Positions 31,537 to 43,397 of a DNA stretch of 64,000 nt are shown here, one piece after another. Each line of letters begins with the position of its first letter. The first letter of the stretch is position 1. The position numbers and the translations under genes were made by a program. The notes below the pieces were generated by a model. It made no database searches. It worked only from the letters and a program-made list of their open reading frames with translations, and was not told the origin of the DNA. Source of the DNA: Trichosphaerium sp. ATCC 40318 (Eukaryota; Discosea; Flabellinia; Trichosidae); assembly GCA_038496445.1 (NCBI GenBank), contig JALMLS010000173.1:62001-126000 (forward strand), in the 5' to 3' direction.

Positions 31537-34500
31537 ATGTACTACGCTGTGGTGTTATTTATTAGCGCTTTGCTATTTGGCACAAGGTAAAACAAGTTCA
31601 TTCGCCTTCAATTCTGTATTGGTGGTGTATTTGACTCTCTGGTAGTTATTCCCAAACTCTATACGTGTCCCCGACCGCCACGACAACAAACGTTGATTGT
31701 ACCTTATCTTTGCCCTGCACATTAGAGGCAGCGTTAATACACCTCCACAACAATACCAATGGCGCAGGAGGCACAAACACAATCATTGAGCTTGCAAGCG
31801 GTATTTACACAGGCGATTCGTACAGAGGACTCTTTGTAGACGCAAAAGTACGACACCAACCAAGCCTTACCCAAAACGTCTCAATTTGACCAAGTCTCTT
31901 GTTTATTAAACAACATACTTGAAACGACAACAACCAACTCACTACAGACCATTTGTGCACATTTAGCGCCTTATTTCCGTCCTAACCCCGATTTTTTCTA
32001 GAATGTGCAAATAACAGGCACAGGCTCTTCTAGTACCATCTTTGATCTTGAACACACAAACAGGTATGAACCGTAACAATAAACCCTAATCTAGTGTTTC
32101 GTTCTTCTTGGTTTTTTTCCTTCTAACCCGATATGTTTTTTTTCAGGGCTCTTTCTATTGTTAATAAGGCGAACGTATCTATATCTGGTGTAACATTCAA
32201 AAACGGGGAAGCTCAACCTTTTCGCTCTTTTAGCGCTTATGGTGGCGTATTTCTCACTTTTGATGCATCTCTTACGCTCTCTGATGTCCGTATGTTGAAT
32301 AACAGCGCTCCAGGATTCTTATTTGATGGCCTTGGCGGGTAAGAGTGTTTTTTGTTTTCCAGATTTTTTTTTGTTTTGCTCAAACTTTCAACTAGCGCGG
32401 TTTGGGCACAAGACACAATCCTTAGCCTAGAAAATACTGAAATAATAGATAATACAGCCGGATTAGGCGGTGGATTCTACAGTACTGGAGCGAATGTAGG
32501 CGAAATGAGGGTTAGTGATGTTTTCCGAAACAAAATTTATTCGATTCATTTGATTTTGTGTCCTTTTTTATTACCCTGACTTTTCTTTTGTTTTAGAATG
32601 TTACATTTAGACGTAACAGAGTGAGAAACGGAGGTATGTTTGTAATGTTGTTTGTGAAAAATAATGGGTGAGTTAGGCTGGGCTGGAGGTTTCATACCCG
32701 AAGGAACATCTAAATGGGTTATTTTTGATTCGTTGTTTGAAGAAAATGTAGCTGAGTTCGGTGGTGCTATCGATGATGGTACGTTTTTTGGATCACGTGA
32801 AACAACAAAAAAAAAAGGGTGTTGTCTTATGCATTCATTTTTAGGTGATTCTGCTGATACAAGAATTGTTAATTCCGTATTCAGAGGAAACATTGGCGTA
32901 CGACTTATTATAATTTTTTTTTAATGGATCTTTTGTGGATTGTTTTTACATTTTTTAAATTTACTATTAAAAACATTGCGACGCTGTTAGAAGCCATTAT
33001 CACAGTTTTTAGTAGCTTTATCTTCAAATGTACCAGTATTGTTTTTTTCTTGTTTCGTCAAAATGTTGCTTCGTCTATTTCTCTTTTCTTAGCTTGTTGT
33101 AGATTACTGATGGCGGAGCTTATTTCGCTTTTTCTGCTACCAAAATGGTATTTGAGAATTGCTTGTTTTACAACAATTCAGCTGTTTCTGGAGGTGGTGC
33201 AAGGTTAGCTGTCTATTTTTGTTGTAATTTCCTTTTCATTATTTTTTTTTGTTTTGTTCAATTATCTTACTACTGCAACATAGAATAACTAGTTCTACTG
33301 ATGTTTCTTTCTTTAATTGCACGTTTGATAGCTGTGTGAGTAATCAGGGCGGTGCTGGTATGTAGATTGTTTTTATTTTTCAATTTCTTTTTTTTCAAAT
33401 TTGGGCTTTCTCACGCTACCACTAGTTACACTCAACTCTGATCAACCTACAATATTAACCAACTGTACCATACGAAACTGCTCAGCAAACCTTTGGGGTG
33501 GCGGTGTTGTCTATGGTGGAACTGTACGCTACAATTTGAAAAAAATACTGTTTCGCTAGGCTGTTGAAGCCTTCAAATTATTATCTATCTTAACGCTTAC
33601 AATAGGGTGACGCAATATTCACAAATGTAATTTTTGAAGAGAACACATCCCAAGGACCAGCAGGTGAGTTATTTTTAACAAAAAGAGGAAAACAGAGGCA
33701 ACTAACACGTTTTTTTAGCTGGACTTTATTTGGGAGGATCCCTTGCATTGTTAAACAATTGTACGTTGAGAAACAACGTTGCAAGACTTGCTGGCGCCGG
33801 TGTATATGCTCTTACTGGTACTGCATCAGTAACAGGAAGTTTATTTATTGGAAACAATGCGTTCAATGGTGCAGGTACTAACATAAAAGTTCTTCAAAGA
33901 AAAAACGTTGCAAGAGCTTAACCCTTTCTCTAGGTGCTGCTTGTGAGAGTGGAGCACTGAACATAACGTCTTCTGTATTCAGGCAAAATATTGCTTCAAG
34001 GTGCGTGTTGTTTCTTTCTGGTTAGTGTGCTTGGAACTAACAGAGTTGTTTAGAAACGGAGGTGGTTTTGGTGCTGTCAGTTCTTGTACAGCGTTCTTGG
34101 AGTAAGTAATTGAGCAAAAACCAATTCACATGACAAGCTTCTAATAATCCCTTTTTTGTTAGATCCATTACCTTTGAAGAAAATACTGCAAGAAGAGGCG
34201 GTGGCGCCTATCGTGACTTGTTTACTTCAGTACAAATGAAAGACATGTTGTTCAAAAACAATACAGCTTATCGTGGCGGTGGCTACTACATTGACACCTT
34301 GCTCACGTGTTCTGTACCAGTCCAAACTGGGGTCGTATTTGAATTCAATAGCGCTACAAGTGGTACGTATAGAGAGTATGATAGTTGGCCTTCTGTACTT
34401 ACTTTTCTGATTAGGAGGTGGAAGTCTTTGGGTTGAGTCTCCTGAAGGAGAATGTTATGATAGTTTTGAAAACGCAGTGTTCAGGAACAATTCTGGTCTA

Positions 34501-37107
34501 TATGGTAATAAATATGCATCCCCACCATATAGTATCGCTGTTACATCTGTACCTGATGGTGTGGCACCATCAGAACCCTTTCAGATTGTACGTTAAAAGA
34601 TAAAAAAAATACAGTCTTTTTTTTTTGTTAACTTTCTTCATAAAGGTAGTAGAAGCAAGAGATTACTACAATAACACTGTTTTTGGATCTTCTGATATAT
34701 TAATGTCTTTGGACTTGGCCGAGAATGATCAAAACGCTACTATAACTGGGTTACGATCAGTTGAAGTATCTTCTGGTGGCACAGCAGTCTTCAAGGTACA
34801 AAAGTTGTACAGAATTTCTATTGCTTATCTGTTTTTTTTAAAGGGCCTTATTCTTGCTGGAAAGCCTGGTTCTACCTTGACTTTAAATGTTGTTTCAGAC
34901 CCTGCTACGAAATTAACTACAACAGATATTACATTAGCACCATGCGATGATTCAACATTATTGTATGAAGACCGTTTTTGTCTCACAGAGCTCAAGGTAT
35001 GTGAAAAATCAAAAAAAAAGAAAATCTTCAAGATTTGACGTTCTGACTCTGACTTTTGTAAAAGATTGCTACTGGTTCTCGTATTTTTATTGCATTAGTT
35101 GCATTGGCAGCAGTTATCAATGTTTTGGTATTGATAGTACTTGTTGTCATCTACAGACATTCGATTGTGATCAAGTATTCTTCTTTTACTTTCTGTCTGC
35201 TTGTATTGTTTGGAAGTTTGATTTTAATTCTTTCAGTAACTTTATGGCTTCCTGATGTCGCTAGTTGGGTTTGTCCTGCAAGGTATGGATCACATGTTTT
35301 CGGGGTTTTTTACGCAGAATTTTTGTGCTTTTCGCTGTTTTTGAATTTTTCTGAAAGATTTGAGTTTATATGGTTATCTAATATCGGAATAGGGTATGGT
35401 CAGCGTTACTTGGTTTCTCAGTAATGTATGGTGCATTGTTCATGAAAGGTGTGAGGATTTGGAGAATGTTGAAAGTAAGCGAAGATAGTTTTTTTGTTGA
35501 GATAGGATAGGATTTTTTCCTTTGTTTTTCCTTTCTTGTCCATGTGTTGTATGTGGTTGCTGATACATTTATTTTTATAGTCTGGTGATAAACTTAGAGT
35601 TGTTACTTTCTCGACATTCCAACTTGTACGTCAAGTCTTTTTAAAGCGACGGTAAAGGAAACTCACTAATTTTTTTGCAGGTTCTCGCTCTCGGAGGTGT
35701 AATCGTACCAGTTATTATTGTATTGCTTATCTGGCAGTTTGTCGGATCCTATTCCGTAAGTATTTCTATGATTTGGTTATTTCTGTTGTTGTAACTTTAT
35801 TCTGTAGGCAGTGACAACTGTCGATATTCTGGATCTCACAAGTGCGTATTTCAAACTCACGTGTAAACTATTGCTTTTATTTTCTTACTTTTTTCACTTT
35901 AGCCACAACGAGATGTCGTGTAGGTCAACTAGCATTCCCTTGGTTGCTTGTTTTGTATTGCCTATGTATACTATCATGTTGTGTGTTTATAGCATGGGTA
36001 TCACATAAATATCCGGCGAACCACAATGAGTCACGCTCTGTATTTATTGCGGTACGCAAATTGTTTTACAAAAAAATATTTTTTTGGATTTGTTTAAGAA
36101 TACCTTTCATACTACACGTGCACATTCAAAATATCTCTAAAAATCCACACATACTTAAATAGTACTTGTAAACAATGTTTCATGGTTCATTTTTTTTTTT
36201 ACTGCCGACGAGGAGCGGGTTCTCTTTTTTTTTAAAATTATTCTTCATCTGACATTTTCTTCTTTTGTAGATTGCAGGTGTTGCCTTCATAGCAGTTATT
36301 ATAATACCTTTATTGTCTGTTAGTGATAATATGAATATAGAATTCTTTAGTCTTACGCTAGCCACAATACTTACAACTATACTATCTGTTAACATCATAT
36401 TCATACAAAAGTTCATTGAGACGTACCGTGAGAAAAATATAGAAAACAGATTAATGAAAAAGATTGATACATTAAAAGATAACCTACTCGTATTGGAGAG
36501 ACAGTTATACTATATACAAAATGAAGATGATGATGGCTTCCAAATACCTAAAGGAAACGCAGCAGGGCCAGCACCAAAGGGTAAAACAGTGGTACTCAAG
36601 AAGAAGAATGAAAAAGAAGAAAAAATCCAGAATTCTTCTTCGGATAAAAAAAAGGAGTGGTTACCAAGATCAAGAAGAGATTCAGCTAAAATAGACTATG
36701 TATGGCAAAGAACAAATAGTAGACGTAGTCATTTCGGTATTCACTCAGATGATGACTTAATTGCTGAGAAGGGAGGTGATGATGAAGAAGAAGAACCTCA
36801 AACAGATAATGATGATGATTATTTTTATGATAGTAACAAAACCAAAGAAAGTGATTCAACAACAGGAGATGAAGATACAGTTGAGTTAACAACAACAAGA
36901 AAAAAACCAGAACGTAAAAAGTCAAGAAATAGTAAAAAAACAGCTACACCTTCACCTTCACGTCCAAGACGTAAAAAAGGTTCTACTAGTACAAAAAAGA
37001 AGCCAAAGAAAGTAGCATCATCATCACAACGTAGATCACAATCAACAAGGCAAAAAAGTACTACAGTGAATCAAAAAAAGCTGAGGAAAAAATTATCAAT
37101 GAAATAA
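31537..37107 (+). CDS. Class C (GABA-B-like) GPCR with a beta-helix ectodomain
   Basis: Exon 1 (31537-31586) encodes a signal peptide (YYAVVLFISALLFG). Exon 2 (31646-31847) starts the mature protein, in phase. Many short exons to about 34590 encode right-handed beta-helix repeats of Pmp type, with N-x-F/V-x-x-N and GGG turns (EENTARRGGGAYRD, NNTAYRGGGYY). A beta-sandwich-like spacer follows, then seven membrane helices (about 35066-36420) with class C signatures: CPAR before TM3, YGALFMKGVRIWR after TM3. The cytosolic tail has a coiled coil (ENRLMKKIDTLKDNLLVLER), then acidic and strongly basic Lys/Arg/Ser stretches to the TAA. In metazoan class C receptors the ligand domain is a Venus flytrap; here it is replaced by the beta-helix. 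Inner exon edges are approximate. Confidence 0.82.
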
Positions 37108-37395
37108 GAAAGAAAAAATGCCTCACTTCTTGGCTTATTGTATGTATGTATTTTACCAAAATGAAAAAAAAAGAAAAAGTTTACAAAGAAAAAAAGTGTT
37201 TTCAGATTTTTTGGCCTTTACGCGCGTAGATAATACTCGACGCGTAGATATTACGAGTGACTATTTGTATCCGTTTCAGGGCGTTGTGAGCGAAGGACAA
37301 AAAACTCTAATTGTGCTTGAGATCTATTTTCGCTGAAATGTCGTTTTAATGGAGCTTAACATTGAATTTGTTATTAACCGGCAGTTATCAATACA

Positions 37396-38964
37396 ATGGA
37401 GGAGAAGGAAACAGATTTATTACCTTTTGAATCGTTTCCGCGTGAAATACTTGTGTTAATCATCTATAACCTCGATGTGGAACATTTGGTAGCTCTTGGC
37501 GCTACTTCTAAGTCTTTTAGATCATTTACATCTGATAACATTTTGTGGCAATGGTTTTACGCCCAACAGTTCGTATCAGAGCCTAAAGGTACCGATTCAA
37601 GCGTTTAAATACAATTTACAAACAAACTTCAACAGGTGATAACATCAAGAGCGCTTTTATCTACGACTGGACACATAAGGTACTAATCTAACTGAATCCA
37701 TTGCAACCTATCAAAACAAAGCCCTCTAGGAGCTACGAATTTCGTTTTTTTTCAAAAACTACATTCTAGAGGTGTTAACAGCTTTCTTGTAGGTGGTCAT
37801 GCTCTCAGTTTCCAGGTGATCTCTTTTAAACGTCTCGCTACTAGAACACGTTAACGTCTTCCCAGTTCGTATGGTAACGAAGTATTAAAACATATACCAA
37901 AGTTGGAAATGTCAAAGACCTCCATAAGAAAAATCACAGCGTCTGACATTGAAGTACGTGTTTACACCGAGAAAGTTAACTTGAACACTACCTAATACAA
38001 CATGTATTTTTAAGATAAAGTGTTCTTTCTGTGGAGATGGAGGCGTAGGATGTGTATGTCAAGGTTTTTTTTTTCTGTCACGTGATAAAACACGTGTTTT
38101 TGAGTTAACTCAACAAACTCTTGATAATAGACTGCTATAATTACAAGATACATAACTGGTCGGTTCCTGGATGGATACGATCCAACAATAGGTAAGTGAA
38201 GCTTTAGTAACATGACTTGTTGCATTGTACTTCATGATACTACCTACCACTCACACTGAATTTAGAAGACGAAACGATAATGTACATCAAAAAGGGAAAT
38301 TGGTATGCTAAATTTAGTGTACTAGCTACCACCGGCCAAGAAGAGTGCGTACACATATCAGACTTCCATTTTCGTGTTTTGTCTTTGTGAATTTACTTCT
38401 TATCAGGTACATAGAAATGCGTGATTCATATATGCACAGGCGAGACATATTTGTTCTTGTTTACTCTAGTAGCAGTAGACCAAGCTTTGATGAACTTGTA
38501 TCGTTTAGAGACCAGATCATTCGTGTTAATGATATCGAAGTATTCTCAATGATACTAGTACTGCTCTTTTGCTGTGATTTTCGTGATGGTTCTGGACTGT
38601 TTGGTCACTTTGTATGTAGGTTGCGAATAAGTGTGATCTAGTTGATGAAATACAAGTACCCGAGTCTGAAGGTATAGAACGTGCAAAGTCATGGGGAGCA
38701 CGTTTTATTTCTGTTAGTTGTAAAACAGGACAAAATATTGAAAAGCTTTTTGAACTTATCGTTGAACTCTATCAACAAATGGTGTTAAAGTTGCAGCCAC
38801 CTGTAAGGTATTGTCTATTTACAACTTTTTTGGTTTGATTTTGCTATAATTTTTTTAAATTATTTCGATTTCACACGTGTTACATTCCTAACCCTAAAAA
38901 TAGTACTACAAAAAGTAAATCCAAGATATCCAAATTTTTCTCTAAGATGCTTGGCAAGAAATGA
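37396..38964 (+). CDS. F-box-Ras-like GTPase fusion with an altered P-loop
   Basis: Ten exons close in phase to 302 residues: 37396-37588, 37636-37679, 37793-37815 (23 nt), 37866-37953, 38015-38053, 38131-38191, 38266-38344, 38407-38539, 38620-38807 and 38904-38964. Residues about 12-60 are an F-box (FPREILVLIIYNLDVEHL), which normally docks on SKP1 in an SCF ubiquitin ligase. From about residue 117 it is Ras-like: GDGGVGCT, YDPTI, TTGQEEYIEMRDSYM, VANKCDL and SVSCKTG. The P-loop Lys that contacts the nucleotide phosphates is Cys here, so nucleotide binding may be weak. The C-terminus is basic (SKISKFFSKMLGKK) without a CAAX box. The fusion is read through one continuous phase chain, so I believe it is one gene. 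Confidence 0.82.
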
Positions 38965-39331
38965 TGTAACTTGTACAAACTAAGCACTTAATTAATGGCA
39001 CTCAATATAATTACAAAGAACACCATGATGATTCAGTTGTAAATAGCATAGCACAAGATTATCAAACTTGCACAAAGAATAGGCTGTGTGGTTAAGTCAT
39101 TTTTCTATGATATGTGCACTTAGGTGAAAACAATTTAAACTGTAAAGGTTATAGAGCAGAGTGTGCACATATGTGCTTGATAATGAATAAACAAGTCAGG
39201 TGCGGCTACTACCGCTACCAATATACGTACAGCAACATCTTTGATAAGAGACAAGGGGACGGTGAGTCAGAAGAGTAGAGATTCCACATTAAACAGAAAA
39301 GAATATGAAGTTTCTGCTTTTATTCAATACA
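38965..39331. other. Convergent 3' region, nothing recognised
   Basis: Lies between the ends of two convergent genes. Small frames here lack support. Confidence 0.4.
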
Positions 39332-42300
39332 TCACAACTGTATGTATCCACATGCGCGTTTTCTTAGTGTGTCTAGATCTATTGACCCATTCTTATATCG
39401 TTTCACATTCTTTTCTAACCATCTATTGGCTTTCAAAGCGACTAGTGACCATTCATTTGAATTTGATTTATACTTCTTTTTTAAGAACTCTAAAACAATC
39501 GCTGTTGCTAATATATCGTCTATACTATCTCCTATACTTAAACCAATTACTGGTAGTACTTTTGATCCAATCCAACTTCCGTTAGACTTTTGAAGACGGA
39601 TTATTTTCTTGAATGTGAAATCATCTGTTTTTCTTTCTTCTACCATCTTTTCTGCTTCTTCATCACAACTGTCATCTCTGCTTTCGTCACTGTCGCTACC
39701 CAACATATCAATATCATTTGAACTATCACATACTGTTAGTTGTGCTGATTCGCTTGTCAACTGTCCGGCAAGGCTTCGTTGCAATCCACCGGCGCTTCTT
39801 TTTAGTTTTTTTTGCAACATTTTTTTGGACTTTTCTCCTTGGGTAGAAGTGGCCATTGCATCCCAAGGATTTTTACTACGCTTTCTCTTTCTGGATGCCG
39901 TTCTGGATGGCCCATTTGTACGTACAGCGTTGTAGCAGTTTAGTGAGAGTTGATTGCTTAGAGTAGCAGGTACAACTTGGTTTATCTTTTCTCCACTGTG
40001 TTCATCAACAAGTACAAAGGAAGTAAATGATGATAAGACATTGTACCTAAATAAAAAAAATTAAACTTGGAATGGTAATAATTAGACAATCTGCAAAGAA
40101 AAGAAAAAAGTGACAACGATTTTACTTAAACAAGGTTTTTTTGTTGGGTTCTCCTATGGCGTACTTTGATGATAGCTCCTTGATTTTATGCTTTGTTGCT
40201 ACCAATTTTGGGTTTACATTTGGCATACAAGCGGCTATGCCGAGTGTCAAGTCACTAAGAGTAATAAGTAATCAACAAATACAGTTTTCCATTTTTTATT
40301 CAAAGAAAGTCGTACTTGATAATTTCTGAGGTTGCCAACTTTGAAATAACATCTCCTTTGATCTTAATGGCATCTTTAAATTCTATTTTATCCTCTAGAT
40401 GATTTCCAAACGGTAAAGTACCGCTGACAATAAAGTGATTTGGTTCAATAGGTTTTTCATAAAGATAGTACGCCAAAAGTGTATCGCCATTACTAGTATC
40501 ACATGATAAGCACGTGATCAAATACTTCTAATTTAAAATCACCAGTGTTGTAACGTACCTTTTAGCAGATATTTTGTGCGGTGAACACAGTTTCAGGTCG
40601 ATAACATTATCATCTTTGCCGCAAGCGTTTATTCTCATATTAGCAATACTTGGATATAAACTTCTATTTAACTGCTTTATAACAGCGCTTTGAAGTCTTT
40701 GCCCTTCTCTTACTAATTCATAAGAACCTCCTCCTTGTCTAGCCATCTCTACATGACGATTTAGACCACAATCCAATGAAGAAAAAGAAAAAATAACATA
40801 CGTATGACTTGATCCTTTGCAACGCTCTGACCCAAGCCAACACTGAAAAGGCGACATGTTGCATTTGTTTTATCAGAAATCAACTTCAATACAAGAGTCT
40901 ATAATACACGTATAAGAAACTAAGGATCATTGTTGATGTAAGTGCGTACCTTTTGGTCTACACCACCATCAGTCAATACCATGAAAATACGGTGCATATC
41001 TTTTTTTTCTGGTTTTTGGTTAAAAGCATAAAACAAAGGTTTATACAGCTTTGTTTGTCCTAAGTCAGGTTTCACTGTATCAACGTGGTTGCTTGCAATT
41101 TCCAAGTTCTTGTCATTATAAGGTACACTCTTCTCAAATAATTTAGTGAACTTTGTGCCGAATCCCAAAACTAAGAAAATAGTTAGAAAATCAAACGAAT
41201 ATTTAACGTAAAAAACTTGACATAACAGGTTCTTTCAAAAAGAAACCATGATTATGTACTACTAAGCATAACCAAATAGAAGCAAATATAAAGATGTTGA
41301 AAGCATAAACGAAAAAAAAGCAAGTGCCTGGTAACATTTTGCGTGCTTTTTTTTTGAAGAGAAAAAAAAATCAATGCACTTTCTCGTAACAGCTGGTTTT
41401 GTACTAAAAATTTACTTCTCGCTTTCTGGTTGACAAAAAATGTAATTACAACGACCACGTACTATTAAAGAATGATCCTTCTGGAAGTGATCTTAGGAAT
41501 AATTGTAAAGCATCTTTTGCAGAAGCCATACGTCCTTCACGTCTCATACTTCCACTTCGATCAAGAATAAAAACAAATTCTCTTTGTGGTTCGTTCTCGA
41601 ATGTAGGTACTTCTAACCTTGATAAAATCATGGAAGCACGTATTTTATCATTGTCATCATATTCAACCCATAATTGAGGCTTCCATGAGTTATCCAAACC
41701 AATAACAACATCAAAATCTTTACCGTCTTTTGACCACTCTCCTCTTAATTTCAATGTCTTATCACCGGTCTTGTCTTGCTTGCAATCATGTGTTGTTACG
41801 ATACTTTTAATAACACAAGGTGCTGTTATATTCACATCAACTATCGTAGGCTCTTCTGTATCAAACATACGCAGAGATGAAGGAATACTGAAAAGTAATT
41901 TTTCGCCTTCAAAATCCAAAGCACGTGCGAAAGCGATTGATACTTTGATTGTCGTAGCAGATACGAAATTACCAATTGTCAATTTATATTTCCCTGGTGT
42001 TCCTATTGACAAATATATAAGAACGAGGGTTGGAGAAGAGTAAGAACAAAAAAAACGTTTTTTCTCTTTTTTTTCCTCCTTTTTGGCTTACATACCTGTT
42101 TTCTCGAACAAAACAGCTCCGTGACCTTCCGCCATGGCATCGTCGTATGTCTCGGATGCTTCTTGCGCTTCTTTAATAACGGCAGTGATAGTTTTACCAT
42201 CTCGCGTTATTGACAGTCCAGTAATTGTATAAGTCATAAAATCGAGTTCATATACTAATTCTACTGCGTTTGAGCTAACATTAGTGATTTCGTGATGTTC

Positions 42301-42563
42301 AGTAATTTCTGCATGCGTTCCGAATAGCTCGACGCTATTAAAAAGGTGTAAGTGATATTTAACTCATTTGGAAGTTATTTCACGTACTTGAACTGACATT
42401 TGGATACTTTAAGCTGTTCAGTTGTAAAACCATGCTGTAGCAGGTTTGGTGTGGCTAAAAATGGGTTTCGCACGGTTGCTGGCGGGTTATATGGCCTCCA
42501 ACCCATGCCAAAAGCTACACGACGTCTTGTCATCCGTACAGGATTTAGTACAGCAGCAGCCAT
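39332..42563 (-). CDS. VIT and von Willebrand factor A domain protein (VWA5/ITIH-like)
   Basis: The start MAAAVLNPVRMTRRR is at 42563. Next is a VIT domain (about 42335-42085: AEITEHHEITN, EASETYDDAMAEGHGAVLFE), then a VWA domain with the metal-ion site FILDRSGSM (about 41560) and LTDGG (about 40960). After it come GGGSYELV and a Ser/Asp-rich basic linker with KRKR-type signals. The C-terminal segment (39332-39860: SWIGSKVLPVIGLSIGDSIDDILATAIVLEFL) resembles the end of VWA5A- and PARP4-type proteins. No signal peptide is present, so a cytosolic or nuclear scaffold role fits better than the secreted ITIH role. Six or more introns are needed; their positions are approximate. Confidence 0.85.
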
Positions 42564-42839
42564 TAGGGTATTGTGTTTTCCTTATGTGTTGTGTTACGCA
42601 ACTTGATAAATGATCCGGTTGAGGTGTTCAATGAAACAAAACTGAACCAACTTCCTTGCTTTTTCTTTTCTTTTTTGATGTTTGTTCCCTTTAAAAATAA
42701 TGACCTTCTTGGCTTTTGTGCTGATACAGCTTTCTAAAAGAACGTAGTCTCTTCCATAATTTTGATCACATCACGCCGTCATTTCTTGCGCGCAACACAC
42801 ATGTGGGTTGAACGGATTCATTAACTGGGCACTGTAGTT

Positions 42840-43010
42840 CATTGCTCACATTACACTAAGCCTACTGTATTCATTGTTACTGCGCATGCCGTAGAACAAT
42901 CTTATTGTAAACAAAGCTACCTAAAGCACGTGTTAAGCCTCCGATATAAACAAAGTGAGCAACCTTTAACTCAGAGAGGCACATGACAACCAACACTAAA
43001 CAAACTGATT
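42840..43010. repeat. Third, diverged copy of the upstream module
   Basis: Contains AAGCACGTGTTAAGCC and a trailing ACCAACACTAAACAAACTGA that parallel 930-1060 and 22850-22990. It lies about 280-450 bp upstream of the VIT-VWA start codon. Confidence 0.45.
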
Positions 43011-43055
43011 CAGGTTTTTTTGTGGAGACATAATATTTTCCACCAGAATAACACT

Positions 43056-43077
43056 AAAATCCACTCGAGTGGATTTT
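43056..43077. promoter_or_regulatory. Perfect 22-bp palindrome
   Basis: Each half reads AAAATCCACTC and the centre is CTCGAG. It is an intergenic site between the VIT-VWA start and the end of the next gene. It could be a dimeric factor site or a small cruciform; function unknown. Confidence 0.5.
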
Positions 43078-43397
43078 GGTACCTAGCACATATTAACCTG
43101 TGCTGCCACACCCACCAATGGATGACATTTTGTGAGCGAAGGTCGGGTTCTTGTCCCGAGCGAAAGCGAACAGTGCTCTATATTAGCTTGCATTCGCTGT
43201 CCCATACTCGAATAGTGTAAAACCAAAACTGGGAATACAAATAATCCATTTGAGTGCCTGAAGCTCGGTTTTTGTTTAAGACACGGTTTAAGGCCGCTTA
43301 CTTTCGCGTGATATCCAAGTTCTCCTCGGTTTCCATTATTTCAATTTAAACTTGGTTTGTTGCTTATGGTTTTTGTTTATTTTTTTTCTCGTACTTG

